Assembly (NCBI GenBank): GCA_030737875.1
Contig: CM060918.1
Location: 773,940,552-774,004,551, forward strand
Reading direction: 5' to 3'
Length of the DNA: 64,000 bases
Source: Allium sativum
Taxonomy: Eukaryota > Streptophyta > Magnoliopsida > Asparagales > Amaryllidaceae
This document shows positions 1 through 11,473 of this stretch, in pieces. Every line of letters starts with the position of its first letter. Position 1 is the first letter of the stretch. Below the pieces are notes generated by a model. It saw only the letters and a list, made by a program, of their open reading frames with translations. It did not search any database and was not told the origin of the DNA. Position numbers and translations under genes: made by a program.

Positions 1-1560
1 TGCTTAAATACTAAATGTTGATAAATAAGTAAACAACCATAACATCCATCAACCATCCTCACATTCACTCACTCAATGCATAAAGCATATGATATCCGAT
101 ACTATGGACAAACAATCTATCAAACCACCGGTATGTCAAAAACATCAACTAACTATACTAGAGTATTCACTATGTTAGAACATCGACAATCTGTATATGA
201 TAACCTTACCCAATCCAAAATGTCAACATGCTCTGGTATCTGGGTAGATCGGGTCTAAGACATCAACTGACTCTGACACATTCTTGTGCCACTCTCTCAA
301 AGGTGTACCAAAGTCTCGAATACCTTTAACTCATTTTCACACAATCTTAGCAACATAATCAATTTCATTACTGTCTATAAGACCCGGTCTGAAGTCATCT
401 TAACATGGGTTATCCCCGATGATCATCCTATAACGTAGGATATCATTATATGTCTCCCATCTCTCTCCCTCCGGCTGTCAACCCAATACGACTTAGTGTC
501 ACCTTTTCTGCATCTCAGAGAAACTCATCCATCGCAGTAGCTTTTCCCATTCCTAAAATCATAGTCGTCGAATGATGAATCACTGCAAAGAAGAACCACA
601 TTCTCATTTTAAGCCAAAGCCGCTAACCGAAGAGTCATCGTGTCAAAATCACTATCGAACAACCATCAAGTTCCGCTCCTTAAGATCACACCATCGTCCA
701 TGTTAGATTGACCAAATTAGCCAATAACAGTAGTAATCGATATCGACCATTTCATTGTAATTGATAACGACAACTAAGATCACCTATTACCAGTATTAAT
801 CGATATCCAGTTTGTCGTCAAGTCCATCCTTCATCTTCAGACCGGCAATCAAGCCCCAGTTTCGCTCCATCTTCAAATTTGTTGCTAAGCACCAATGTTA
901 CTCCGTCGTTGAAACCATCCATGCGCTCTGAAGCTCCATCGAAAACATATCTTGCTCATTTGAGTCTACCATCCTTGAGCGTTCAATCTATATACATTGA
1001 TGTGTATGTTCGACCGATGAGCACCTCAAACTCTAACAAACGAAATATTCCTTAATATTAGATCACTTATGAACTAAACAAAACAAACAAGTCAACCATG
1101 CAACCGATTGTCGTACAAATTCCTAAGCAAGCAAGCAAACATCCGTAATAATAGTAATAAATTAAATAGATCCTATTTATAGCAATCAAAGTGAAGTAAA
1201 TATCCAAATAACCTATATCTAGTAATGTGGTAAAAATAGCGTAAATGGGAAAATAGCGCGCGCAATAGCATGCACTAGATAAAAGGTGATAAATGCGTCA
1301 GAATTTCCTAAATGTTTATTAACATTTTTTATTAACTATTTATAGATTCAACTATCCTAAATATTACATTTTATAACCACATATCATTTTAAATGCCCAA
1401 TTTATACTATACGATAGAAATATAGTCCAATGAGAGACAATATCAATCACCTTAGCCAACTCAACCCAAACAAGTTATAAACGTAGAGCTCGTCAATACG
1501 AGTCCAACATAAAAAGCCGCATCCAATACCGACCGCATCCGCAAAAGATGTACAAAATAT
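1..1560 (-). mobile_element. Diverged Tekay-type LTR fragment, cut by the window start
   Basis: Two anchor blocks match the LTR of the chromovirus further right in the same order and orientation. Positions 46-95 (CTCACTCAATGCATAAAGCA) resemble 16008-16045, and 1441-1480 (CACCTTAGCC followed by an AT-rich tail) resembles 17045-17085. The sequence between them is too diverged to align by eye. No protein-coding signal is seen. It is probably an old LTR of a related family. The left end is outside the window and the right end is a guess. Confidence 0.45.
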
Positions 1561-2341
1561 AATTCACACGTATCAAAATGACACAAATAAATAAAACAAT
1601 TAAGTCCATTGACAAATTTAGTTGAAACCCACAAGTTTTCTATTTATCCAGACGTGATATGCACAATTAAAATCCATAAATCATTGTGCACAAATTGAAT
1701 GATACAGAGCACAACTCCATGGACTCAAAAACTGTAAATACCATATGTGGTTTGAATGTATGCATTGATGTTATTGTGTTAATGAACATTTTGGAAAAAC
1801 TTCATTTTTTAATTCAAATTCAAGGAGGTAATATTTGTTTCGAAAAATATTTTAGAATAAATGTGATTTCATACACTATAATAATTTATCTAGTGGGGAT
1901 AATGATGCTACTTTATAATTAGTTAATACTTTTCCAAAACTCATACTGTAGTAATATAGCTTCCCTTGTGCTTGAAAACCTCAACTGCAAGGTTTATCTT
2001 CTAATGAGCTAAACTAATATAGTGAACTGTTTCTAAAACACGGCGGCAATAAGTGATTCTCATACATGATGTAATCTAGTGACTACTTGGATCTATTAGT
2101 AATTCGGTGCCGCTTGGCCGTGACTGAAAAATTGCTATGTGGTAGCGTTTACAATGTAGTTGGTTAAATATTTTTACTTTATTATCATCAACATTCATGT
2201 TAACAAATGCCCGGATTGCACATGTTTTTTCTATATGGAAATCTATGCATAATATAAACAAGCACTTGTGAGTTACCGAGTTGTAAAAAGCTTATGATAC
2301 TACATTAAGTGTTAATCTTCTACATTTTGCCTTCTTTTGCA
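1561..2341. other. AT-rich DNA, no feature recognised
   Basis: No open frame with coding character, no RNA gene and no clear repeat boundary were seen. The stretch ends in a pyrimidine-rich tract and TTTTGCAG at about 2334-2341, which looks like a splice acceptor. Confidence 0.4.
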
Positions 2342-2600
2342 GATAAGAAGAAACTTTTGGGAACAATAGAAAGCACAGTGGAATCGATTAGGAAAGTTAA
2401 GGAGAAAGACAGCAAATAAACAACTTTTAGCTCTGGACTGGTTGACGAGTTGACTGTCTTCGGAGTTAAAAGCGAAGAGACCCCTGCTTTTACTACAACT
2501 CTAATGCAGAAGAAGAAAAGCCCAAGCCTAACCCCATCACTAAAGAAGAGGGGGCTTATTTTGTCAGCTTTTGTTTCCTTCCTTTTTGGATCTTATGTTT
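2342..2600 (+). pseudogene. Coding-like stretch after a splice-acceptor-like site, unidentified
   Basis: After TTTTGCAG an open frame reads KKKLLGTIESTVESIRKVKE and stops with TAA near 2419. Directly after it a shifted frame stays open from about 2425 and reads SSGLVDELTVFGVKSEETPA, then a basic segment (MQKKKSP) and a hydrophobic stretch (LILSAFVSFLFG). The mixed, low-bias composition of both parts is more like coding sequence than the AT-rich surroundings. A simple reading is one exon broken by an indel near 2420. I do not recognise the family. It could equally be chance open frames next to an AG dinucleotide. Confidence 0.2.
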
Positions 2601-3643
2601 GGGTGAATTTAATGAGCATGCATGCACGATTGTTTAAAACCAATGCCATCTTAGGTAATTTTGGTCTCCTGATAAAGATGATGTGCGGGTGTCTCCCACA
2701 TTCCAGCTTCTCAGTATATCACATTACTAAGCATTATATGTTGGGAAATTTTGTATGTCCTTGCTTTTGCCTTTTTATTCTTTATTTTCTGTAACTTTTA
2801 TATTTTTCATGACTGGTCCGCTGCTTCATGATTTGTACAGCAAAAACATATTTTCTTTTCTGTTATTTCATGTGTAATTTGGATATTATGTAATCTTTTC
2901 TAGCAAATGACATTCTGTTGTTTGTTTCTCCATATTCATCTAAAGTTTGTCAGTTATCTTCTATGTTGAGTTTGATATCAGCAAAATCCGTTTCTGATCA
3001 CGATAACCACCATGGATCTTTGGCAATGCTTATGCTACAAAATTCTTTTGATTTTGGGTTTTTGCATGTTAACGCTACCAATTTCTACTTTTTTTCATTA
3101 TACCAAATTTCTATGTATTTTTCATCATTTTTAATTATTATATAATTGTGTATGTATGACAATTTGTATACTGATTCTTTTCTTTACTATGCATTTCTCA
3201 TAATATTTTTATTTTCATTTTCAGTACCGAAACTAATATTTTGTTATGCTTATTTATATGAAACTATTTTTTTTTAAATAATTCAACCAAACGGTCAGTT
3301 TTTCCCATCGTTGTGGGGTAACAGTAGTAGTATATAAAACAGAAAGCTGACGTTGTTCACTATAAACAACAATAAATTTGTTGTTTGGAGTATTTTTATT
3401 TTTAAAAAATGTTTTCGAGGCACCATTTATTCCGTACTGGAGATTGTCTCCGGAAAATAGGTTTGTCAAGTATTGCAACTCACAATGACGCATGGCAGGA
3501 CGGTCCAACAGGTTGAATTAGGTATGTCTAGAAAGGTTTGACCACCGTAACGAAAGCTTTCAATTCATGAAATTAATTTTTTCATGTTCTACTTTCCTTT
3601 TCCTATATTAATTTATTTTTGTCTATCAATTCTTATGTTATTC
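2601..3643. other. AT-rich noncoding DNA
   Basis: T-rich sequence with no convincing gene. The short open frames translate to low-complexity Phe/Leu/Ile-rich peptides. It ends at the target-site duplication of the next element. Confidence 0.4.
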
Positions 3644-3651
3644 GTAACAAT

Positions 3652-3953
3652 CTGTGGCGGATCTAGCACAAACTTTGAGCTAGGGCCAAAAATTTGAAGT
3701 TTTAGTCCCACATTGCAAAAACTGGACAAAGTTTTCTACTTATATATCAACACATACTTCCTCCTCAGAAATCAAGTTGCTAGAGCATCTTGTTGGTTGA
3801 AATGTAGTCTTGTGTTGGTTCAAATGGGTTCAAATAGGGCATGTGGGACATTTTCAGGTACGGCAGAATCTGATTTGTGACTAATTTTCCCAGGAAATTC
3901 TTTTTCCAGCAAGGGCATTGGCCCTTACTGGCCTCACACTAGATCCGCCCCTG
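3652..3953. mobile_element. hAT-type MITE, 302 bp, with 8-bp target duplication
   Basis: The left end CTGTGGCGGATCTAGCAC and the inverse of the right end CAGGGGCGGATCTAGTGT form 18-bp imperfect terminal inverted repeats. The perfect 8-bp direct repeat GTAACAAT flanks the element at 3644-3651 and 3954-3961. An 8-bp duplication with TIRs starting C(A/T)G is the signature of the hAT superfamily. The body has no transposase, so it is a non-autonomous element. The match in the outer TIR bases is imperfect, so it is not very recent. Confidence 0.85.
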
Positions 3954-3961
3954 GTAACAAT

Positions 3962-4643
3962 ACAATATTATGAATCGATTATATTGAGTACCTGCTTTTC
4001 ATGGCTGCCGCAAGTTGTTGCTCTTCGTGCTCATTATCGATTCAACCTGCAGGTGATTTTTCTTTTCAATTTCTTTGGAACTACTGGAATTCATTACGAT
4101 TCTGAATTCGAGAGTTCTACCTGATATTTGAACAGAAGTAAGTTTGGATTGGTAAATATGTTGTCTAAATTTTGATTTTCCTTGAAGTTTAAGTTCCTAT
4201 AAAATCCTTGTAGGTGTAGTAAATGCTTTTTGTTAACTTTTACAGTGTAGTCATCAAATTTAGGGGCTGCAATGGCGGAATATTAATTATATAACCACTG
4301 AATTTTTAGTGACTTTATCTCAATTTTAATGATCCAAGCTACTGATCATAACTGATTTTATTTTATTTTAAAATTTTAAATGTAAAGAAGCAATCAGATT
4401 GTATAACATGTCTTTTTACTAGACTTGTGAGCAGTTAATCAGAACATGATAATTGTACTTCTTTATCGGGTCCTATAACCCTCTTCATGAAAAGAGGAGT
4501 CAGAGTAAGTAAAACTTGCATCTTCGGTGCATGTAACGAGCATTGGAAATTGGAAGAACGAGTTGGTCTAAACATTATTCATACCCGGTTTCCAGTTTCG
4601 GCCACCAGCCCCATTCGTTCGTTCTTTGTTCCAAATTCTCATT

Positions 4644-4645
<2 letters not shown>
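3962..4645. other. Unique AT-rich DNA, no gene recognised
   Basis: Short open frames only. The segment 4000-4055 has a slightly more balanced composition and ends in CTGCAGGTGA, which resembles an exon end, but nothing around it supports a gene. Confidence 0.35.

Positions 4646-4707
<62 letters not shown>
4646..4707. repeat. (AT)31 microsatellite
   Basis: Uninterrupted alternating AT for 62 bases. Reading frames that cross it give poly-IleTyr peptides, which are artefacts. Confidence 0.97.
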
Positions 4708-4709
<2 letters not shown>

Positions 4710-5336
4710 CCCATAACAAAGTACTTCTTTTCTTATAAAAAAATGGCATTAGCAAAAGAATCTACAACTACAAGTAGTGAGAGAGGAAAAAAAAGCACTG
4801 CAATTCAAAATGTTCACTTACTAATAGAGTTTACGGGAAGACAAATCCTATTCAAATCTCAATCTTCACCTTTCACACCCCAACATTTACAAGAAAATTG
4901 TAGCACGGCATAATTTTCTTTTGGTACCCTTATATATTCTGGATGCATAATTTTATCTTTCTTTTTATTCTCATTCTTGTTTTCCTATTCTATATTCGTT
5001 CTACTCGTTTCTCCAAAATCCTACAAGAAAGGCATAATCGATCATATGTTGAAGTTATCCTTTATAACTTGAACTACAATGTTAGTTTCTTTGATAGAAA
5101 TTGTCACACGTTTAATTTATGCACGGTCGAACAGTACGTCTGTTCGCTACAGAACTTGAAGACCTGCAACAATTCACTACTGTGATTCTAGAAATATAAG
5201 TTTCACCACAATCTGACACTGTGCTCCTGAAATGACTATTTATGCGTATTTCGAGACCATTATGACCATCTAATGGTCCAAACTTGAGATATAGCGATCT
5301 TTATGCTTATTCTTCACGTAACGAAGAGTCAATTTG
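4708..5336. other. AT-rich DNA, nothing recognised
   Basis: No coding, RNA or repeat signal that I can support. Confidence 0.4.
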
Positions 5337-6395
5337 TAACATCCTGCTTTTCTTACCATTTAAGACGGTAATAAAATTAACTCAAATCGTTCGAAAAAGC
5401 AGATTATTTTAACTATGGGGTTTAATAAATCAAATCATAGAATCACCAACACAGAATATCTCATAGAGAAATAAATAAAATACAATGGTAGTTCATGAAG
5501 CTACTTATAAAATTTCAGAGCTTATACATAATATTAGAGTTGCAAAATCAAATACAGTGGAAGTCTAAATACAAGAATTTCTAATACAAAGAAGAAATAA
5601 CCAGAACCAATAGATGGAGATGATGTCTTCAACAAGTTTCCAACTTCGAAAGGTGAAATCTTAATACTACAATACACGATCTAACCTGAGCAATAATGCA
5701 AAACAAAACAACCCGGGTTAGGACTAAAACCCTTATATAAGTGAATCAACTCAAGTGAAATATTCAATGAAATGCATCAGTAACTGAAAGGATGTTTGGG
5801 ATTTCCATCTTCTAAGGATCCGTTAAACTAGATATCATACATTACAATATGCTATTATAATTATGTCTATGGTTTAATATACTATAGAAAATACCATAAG
5901 CGGGATTGCCATTATTACCCTTACAACATTGTCGTACAGTTTGCATATATCACACCAGCAAGTTGTCGGTGGATAGGGATGCATCGTGATACGGCAACAT
6001 TAAATCAAAATTGTAGGGGACTCGATTAGGATAATATGACATGGCACATAAGAAATACCCATGATAGGATTACCGGATTGTGGACCCAGGTTGATGGTAA
6101 TGCATAACCGCAACTACCACCCACCTTAAACAACACTCCCATAATCAAGGGTGGCCACCAATCAATAACGAAGTAAGAGATATAGTATCGAAGAAGCGTA
6201 TCCGATAGGAGGAGCGACCTCACTTGGCTAGTTGGCCTGGGTATGGAACCTGTTTTAGGAATTTTAATTATGACCCAAAGGTCATGCTATCATCATCGAT
6301 CTCTTACTTCATTTCAGTAGCATTCGCCAAACCAACCTACTTCATTCTTGATTCTCCACCACGGCGCAGTTGTTAAAGCCGTATTGGTATTGATG
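5337..6395 (-). mobile_element. Possible old LTR-like fragment
   Basis: Begins TGTAACATCCTGC, similar to the TGTAAC(G/A)ACC termini of the chromovirus-type LTRs in this window. It contains CCCGGGTTAGGACTAAAACC near 5712, which is LTR-like in style. No matching CA end, target duplication or partner copy was found. It may be a truncated, highly diverged LTR or unrelated sequence. Confidence 0.2.
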
Positions 6396-6400
6396 GAGAG

Positions 6401-7873
6401 TGTTACTACCAAAATTAAGCACCGAAATAGGCTGACAGTGAAGGGGTAGCGGACCGCCACAAGCATAAAAGAATCCTCCATAGGTAGAAGCTAAGCACAG
6501 GGTTAAACCGAAAGCCCAAGAGAAGTCTCCAAAAAGGCAAGCAACCGGCACCCTCAATAAAGAAGGAACCTCAAAATCCAGTATGAAGAGAAATTACCGC
6601 GGGGTAATTCCGCCAGGAAGGATAACCGACAAGAAGTCATCCAAAATCAAGAGCTAATGAAGAGGAAACCAAAGGACATTGCAACCCCGAGACCTAGAAG
6701 GACGAAAGGGCTATCTATATTAACTCGCTTAATACTGATACATCGATGAATAAGAGCATAAGGGGATCATCCGGCAGCCATCTACTGAATCCTCAATCAG
6801 GTGGTCACTAAGAAGTCCCTTTAGTAAGAAACTAATAGTGCATCGGATGTAACCTTCCAAAAAGCCGAGACACATTTCAGGAATCTACCAAAAGGCAAGC
6901 CGGAACCTCGAAGAGAGACAAGTTATCCATACTAATCTACTTAGTGTTGATAACGATAGGGATGGCGGACCCGGCAACCATTCACTTGAATCATGAAGTC
7001 AAGCTCCACAAAGTGTTAATAGCAAGACCGAAAGCCTACATCCGGAAGATTATATCTAGAAGCCTTTGTCCGGAAGCCTAAAGCCTCCCTAAAGTTATAC
7101 ATACTGATAGGCTTAGTATTGATACAAAGACTATAGGAGAAACTCCAAAAGTAAAGCTCGAGTACCCGAGACCATTCCTCCGAGAGCCAAGTCGGACATC
7201 TTAAAAATCCATAAAAAAAGCCTAAAAAGTGGTCGAGAGCCAAAGAAACTGGGACTAAAGGGAAAAGCGGCCGACGGGGCTTCTACTGGCCCAATAGCAA
7301 AAGGGGCCCTAATTTTTCTGTAAATGAGAGCCCAGGGATCCCATTTTAGGGAACGATTTCTCATATTCTCATTCTTGTACTTATTTTCTCTAGATTAAAC
7401 CCTAATTTCTAAAACAATTTAGGGATTTCTATTGTAATCACTTATGTATACTAAATCAAAGATAAATAAAGAATGGATCGACACTTAGTACGTTCTCTTA
7501 TGAGTTTCTTATATGATTTCTTAGCTATCTTCTATACAACATGCGATATGCTCTATACACGGTCGCATGTTCCTACTTAAGCTTAGACCCTTCCGTAAAG
7601 TTTTTGTAGAACCTCTTCCTACAAGCCGTTTAGCCTCTTTATCAAGAGTTGTGTTTAGGGAACCCTTATCCTAAGATAATTGTTGGTTCTTGAGTCGCTT
7701 AAGCGTGATGCTCACCCTATTGAGGGAAGAGTAACTAATCTTTTGGGCTCTAAACCTTGATATCTTGGAAATGGTGAACAAACCCAAACTCGTGAAAGCT
7801 AAAAAATTCCATTTTCCCTTTAGGTCCACTTACGTAGAACTATCTCCGGTGTTGACGAAAAATATCGTTAACA
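6401..7873 (+). repeat. 5' LTR of the Tat-like element
   Basis: 1473 bp from TGTTACTACC to GTTAACA with short inverted ends TGTTA/TAACA. It aligns along its full length with the split right LTR. By eye the copies differ every 10-20 bases in places, so this insertion is clearly older than the Copia and the giant-LTR element. Open frames inside, for example on the minus strand near 7016-7364, have no family resemblance. Confidence 0.9.
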
Positions 7874-7876
7874 TTT

Positions 7877-7902
7877 TGGCGCTAGAAGGAGGGCTTGAAC
7901 CT
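7877..7902 (+). other. Primer-binding site, unusually long tRNA complement
   Basis: Three bases after the LTR comes TGGCGCTAGAAGGAGGGC followed by TTGAACC. Its reverse complement reads like a tRNA 3' end: T-loop TTCAAGC, T-stem strand CCTCC, a 7-base acceptor strand, discriminator G and CCA. The discriminator G fits eukaryotic tRNA-Asn or tRNA-Asp. The exact tRNA is not certain. Confidence 0.7.
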
Positions 7903-7984
7903 ATGACCTTGCATTAAACCTTACCACACAACTAACTTTGTTGTTCCATCCCGAATTGGACTAAAGCTTTGTAGAAGCCATATT

Positions 7985-8119
7985 ATGGGTAAGAGGTCCC
8001 AACAAGAGTCTTCTGGATCTCAGATGGATATGTCAGGAACCGCTAACCCAAGAGTGACGGAACAAAAAAGGTTAAGAATGGAAGCCTTACGAATAATGAA
8101 GCGGAAAAGGGAAGTATAG
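7985..8119 (+). pseudogene. Start of gag, truncated remnant
   Basis: A 44-codon frame begins at the ATG 111 bases after the LTR and reads MGKRSQQESSGSQMDMSGTA, then a basic tail ending KRKREV and TAG. The position just after the primer site and the polar, basic composition fit the start of a Gypsy gag. The remaining gag is absent or unreadable, except for the knuckle-like remnant at 8458. Confidence 0.4.
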
Positions 8120-8457
8120 TAATATGATTCTGACTATTGGAAATGCAGTCCTTCCTACATAGGACAAACCCTAACCTTTCCTCTAAGTGGTTCTACATTA
8201 AAGGAATGTAGCAACTTCTCTCATATAAGGTGAGCTCTCCACAAGAAAATCAAAGGGATGGAATTTGAATGAGAAATAACAGATGATTTCAACCACTTTT
8301 CTTCCTAATGGACTAAAAGGATAACACTCCAATCTCAACATGCCTTAAAAAAAGGAAACAAGGATATGAGTGAAACAATAAGGTTCAGTAACAGAAGGGT
8401 TAAGTTCCAACATGAAGAAAGGAAGCTTACATCAAGGGATGCTACCTTACCACTTCA

Positions 8458-8655
8458 ATGGAAAATATCTATTTCCTAACCAAACACGAACTCGATTATT
8501 GGCCATCCACAAAGATGAAGCCCAAGTACGGAAGGAAATTGGGAAGGCCTTACTATCACTATCACATGATGAATGGACATGAAACTACCACTATAGAATC
8601 CTCAGAAGAGATGATCATCAGTTCCTCAATCAAGGCCAATAACAAGAATTTGTAA
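8458..8655 (+). pseudogene. Decayed gag zinc-knuckle region of a Tat-type element
   Basis: The translation contains GRPYYHYHMMNGHETTTIES. This lines up with the C-x-x-H-x(4)-G-H-x-T-x(2)-C pattern near the end of Tat-lineage gag proteins, followed by an acidic stretch and an I-rich tail as in that family. Both cysteines are gone (Tyr and Ile in their places), so no metal-binding knuckle can form. It supports a Tat origin and shows gag is dead. The alignment is by memory of the family pattern and could be coincidental. Confidence 0.4.
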
Positions 8656-8796
8656 AAGGATCAAATCAAGTTTAATAAGATACTTAGGAAAAGGATTATC
8701 TACATAGCTAAGGGTATAGGAACCCTCTCAAGAACTTTAAATAACCCAAGGTGGTTAGAATCAAAAAGGGATAAAAACCCTTATCACCACCGAGTT

Positions 8797-9290
8797 GGCC
8801 AGGGCAAGGCACCCCCCTGGAGGAGGGTGGTGTGCAAGCCTTTCTCCGCGCCTAAAACAAAAAAGGCCAGGTTAAAGCATCAAAAGCGTAAGCCTCCGAC
8901 CCACGCCAGAAATGGTCGTGATGGAGCATCTAATTAGCATGCCCTGCCTTTTCTCGTAGAAGAGTACACCCTGCCACTGCTATGAACTAAGCATGTCCTA
9001 CCTCTGCTCGCAGAAGAGCACATCCTACCTCTGCTTATGTTCCGCGTTACCCTTAGAAGAAAATGTTGGCACTTATCATTTCCTACGATGGCCAGGATAA
9101 GGCACCCCTTGGAGGGGTTGGAATGTAAGCCTCTATCTCCGCCTATGATGGCCAGGGTAGAGCATTAAAAGAGTAAGCCTTAATTCTACATCTATAATGG
9201 CCCGTTTTAAGCACCTAAGACCTTATTATCACCTATGATAGTCAGGATAAGGTGCCTCCTGGAGGGAGGTCTGATAAGTCCTTAGGCCCT
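8797..9290. repeat. Degenerate tandem repeats with GCCAGG(A/G)TAAGGCACC core
   Basis: Related units start near 8797, 9088 and 9232, each with CCAGG..AAGG(C/T)(A/G)CC, then TGGAGGGG, then a GTAAGCCT-like tail. Shorter half-units such as GCCAGGGTAGAGCATTAAAA lie between. Internal tandem repeats are common in Tat elements and have been proposed as seeds of satellite DNA. Confidence 0.65.
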
Positions 9291-9444
9291 GCTTCTGGAT
9301 AAGCTAGCCAAGCGCGCCAGACGCGCAAGCCAAGAGAGTGGCTAACAAAGCATGTACATCCCCTACTTTAACAATAAAGGACTAGAGAGTGGCTCAAGAA
9401 GCACATACATCCTCTTCTTCACAAATTACACCCAAAAAGGGGTA

Positions 9445-9785
9445 ACGAAACTAATACCAGAAGTTGTCTCTAGTCTCCTATCTTGATACTCAAATCTGGG
9501 TCAATTCGGATCATAACTATTACGCCAGAAGTGGTTTCTGGTCTTCTGTTCTAAATACCCGAATATGGGTCGGTTTGAGACTCCTATCGTGCCAGAAGCG
9601 GATTTCTGGTCTTTTATTAAGATAACCCGAATCTAGGTTTCCTACGGACTCCTACTAACAAAGGTAAGGGCTTTTACACTTCTATTTGATATACTAACCT
9701 AAGATATGGTTCAAAGTTCTACTATTACCAGAAGGGGATTTCTGGAGTTCTATTTTTAATGCCCTAATCTGGGTCAATAGATTCA
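9445..9785. repeat. About 70-bp tandem repeats, each with a CCAGAA..TTTCTGG hairpin
   Basis: Four to five diverged units start near 9458, 9522, 9592 and 9727. Each carries CCAGAAG(T/C)GG(A/T)TTTCTGG, whose ends pair (CCAGAA with TTCTGG), followed by a segment like CCCGAATCTGGGTC. They are separate from the preceding repeat family. Confidence 0.7.
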
Positions 9786-10440
9786 AACCCCTAAGGAAGG
9801 AATATATCATCAGCACTTAAGGCAGAGGTCTGAGCCTACTACCCCAAAACCTACGAACGAAGATAAGGATCATCCATCTTACTCAGGGAGCTTTTCTTAA
9901 TTCATATATACATCAAGTCATTATTCATTATACCAATTGCCTGTATGATACAAATAACTACATTACACTAGAACATAAGATCAGGGGAGAGCAAAAATAA
10001 ATATCTCAAAACTTCCTAACAAAACCCTGTAGCAAGGGTTGCACTTCTCTTAAAATTATATAGAGGGAGGTTTCTTGGAAATGCCTATTACACTAGTTGA
10101 TTTTCACTAATGCGGGAAGTATAAGTAGACTCGTTATCATTCCTACATTCAATATCGTGTTACTGTTGATTTCAGCAAAAGCAAGTAGTGCATCATGTAT
10201 GCCTTGCGAACTAACACTTAACAAAATGCATCAAATTTATGTAGAATGGTATATTAAGATCCTAAAAAGAGAATGTTTCTAGTCAAAGAAGAGTATCACA
10301 TATCAGGTTATACCTATACAATACAAAAACATATCTACATAAAAGTATGTCATAAGTTGTTGCATACACGTAACTACTATTTTTTAGGATTCTACATTAA
10401 GGACACCTAAAGGAGGTGTCACATTTTGGCACATAAGGGA
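9786..10440. other. Internal region of the Tat-like element, no gene seen
   Basis: No frame with recognisable domains. pol would be expected between gag and the antisense ORF in a complete Tat element. Its absence here marks the deletion. Confidence 0.5.
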
Positions 10441-10449
10441 ACCACGGTG

Positions 10450-10720
10450 GCCAAGTTCGTTAATCCGAGTCAGAATTCTATGAAGCAAATTCTAAGGAGG
10501 CATAATCTACCTTTGTTTTCTTCAATTCAATCTCTAACTCATCAATTCGATGATATAATTTGCCTGTCTCCACATCTGAGCTAGTAGAGAGGCCGACTTT
10601 TAGCTGGCATTGCAGCTCATAAATAGTCTCATTTTTCTCTTTCAGTTGATTCTACAAATAGGAGACCTGTTCCTGAAGGTTTTGATGGTTATGTTTTGTC
10701 TATAATACATCTTTTTCCAT
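10450..10720 (-). pseudogene. Antisense coiled-coil remnant
   Basis: On the minus strand this reads as a coiled coil with segments NLQEQVSYL, NQLKEKNETIYELQCQLK and LYHRIDELEIELKKTKVDYA. Heptads are rich in Leu, Glu and Lys. One in-frame TAG replaces the codon between YL and NQ. It lies downstream, in antisense direction, of the larger antisense ORF and may be its far C-terminal part or a second antisense frame. Confidence 0.45.
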
Positions 10721-11473
10721 CCCGAAAAGGGAGCATCCTCAAAGATATCTTTTCGATTGGTGATGGTCAAAGGTTCTTCTCTGAATTATGAATATGTGGT
10801 CTAGAATTGATCCTCCTAGTCACGGATAAGATGAAATATAGTGATGTGTAAAATATAATTGTCAAACAATAACACTAAAAATGTTATACATATCAACGAA
10901 AAACAACTGCATAAACTTCTTCCATATGAATATTGATTATTTCAACAAACATACACATCCATAAGATTATGATAGCACAAATCTACTAGTCAGTACACAT
11001 ACCATCCACGTTGTACATATTAATACAATACAATTAATCAAAAGTATTATGAAAATTAAACCACAAATATCTTATGCAAAAGCATCTAAGCCTTTTTATT
11101 TGATGGTTTCTCGCAGGTTTACAAAACATGCCCATTGAAAGTCCTTGGTAGCTAAAAATGATGGATATGAAGCATTACTATGATTTACATCTTCAAAGAA
11201 GCAAAGAGTTGCCGCAATATGAGGAGGATAATTACTGACACAAATTTGAGAAGGAAGAAAACATTTCGAGAGTGACAGCCATAACTGTGTAGCAGAGTTG
11301 TCAGGTCGAATCTCTGAATAATCTCCTTTCTTGGAAGGAGTTGCAATTAGACCTCGAGCAGGTAGAGTGCTCAACTAATCGGTAGTGATCCCCTCATGAT
11401 CAGGTAACCCCACAGTAGTAGAAGAAAAGTCTCCATCATACCTATCAGGATTGTCTCGCTAACTCTCATCTCC

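Noticed and set aside
4487..4913. Open frames crossing the AT run
   Set aside because: They translate the microsatellite as repeating Ile-Tyr and have no other support.
7877..7920. A tRNA gene next to the left Tat-like LTR
   Set aside because: Only the 3' quarter of a tRNA is matched and on the opposite strand, as expected for a primer site.
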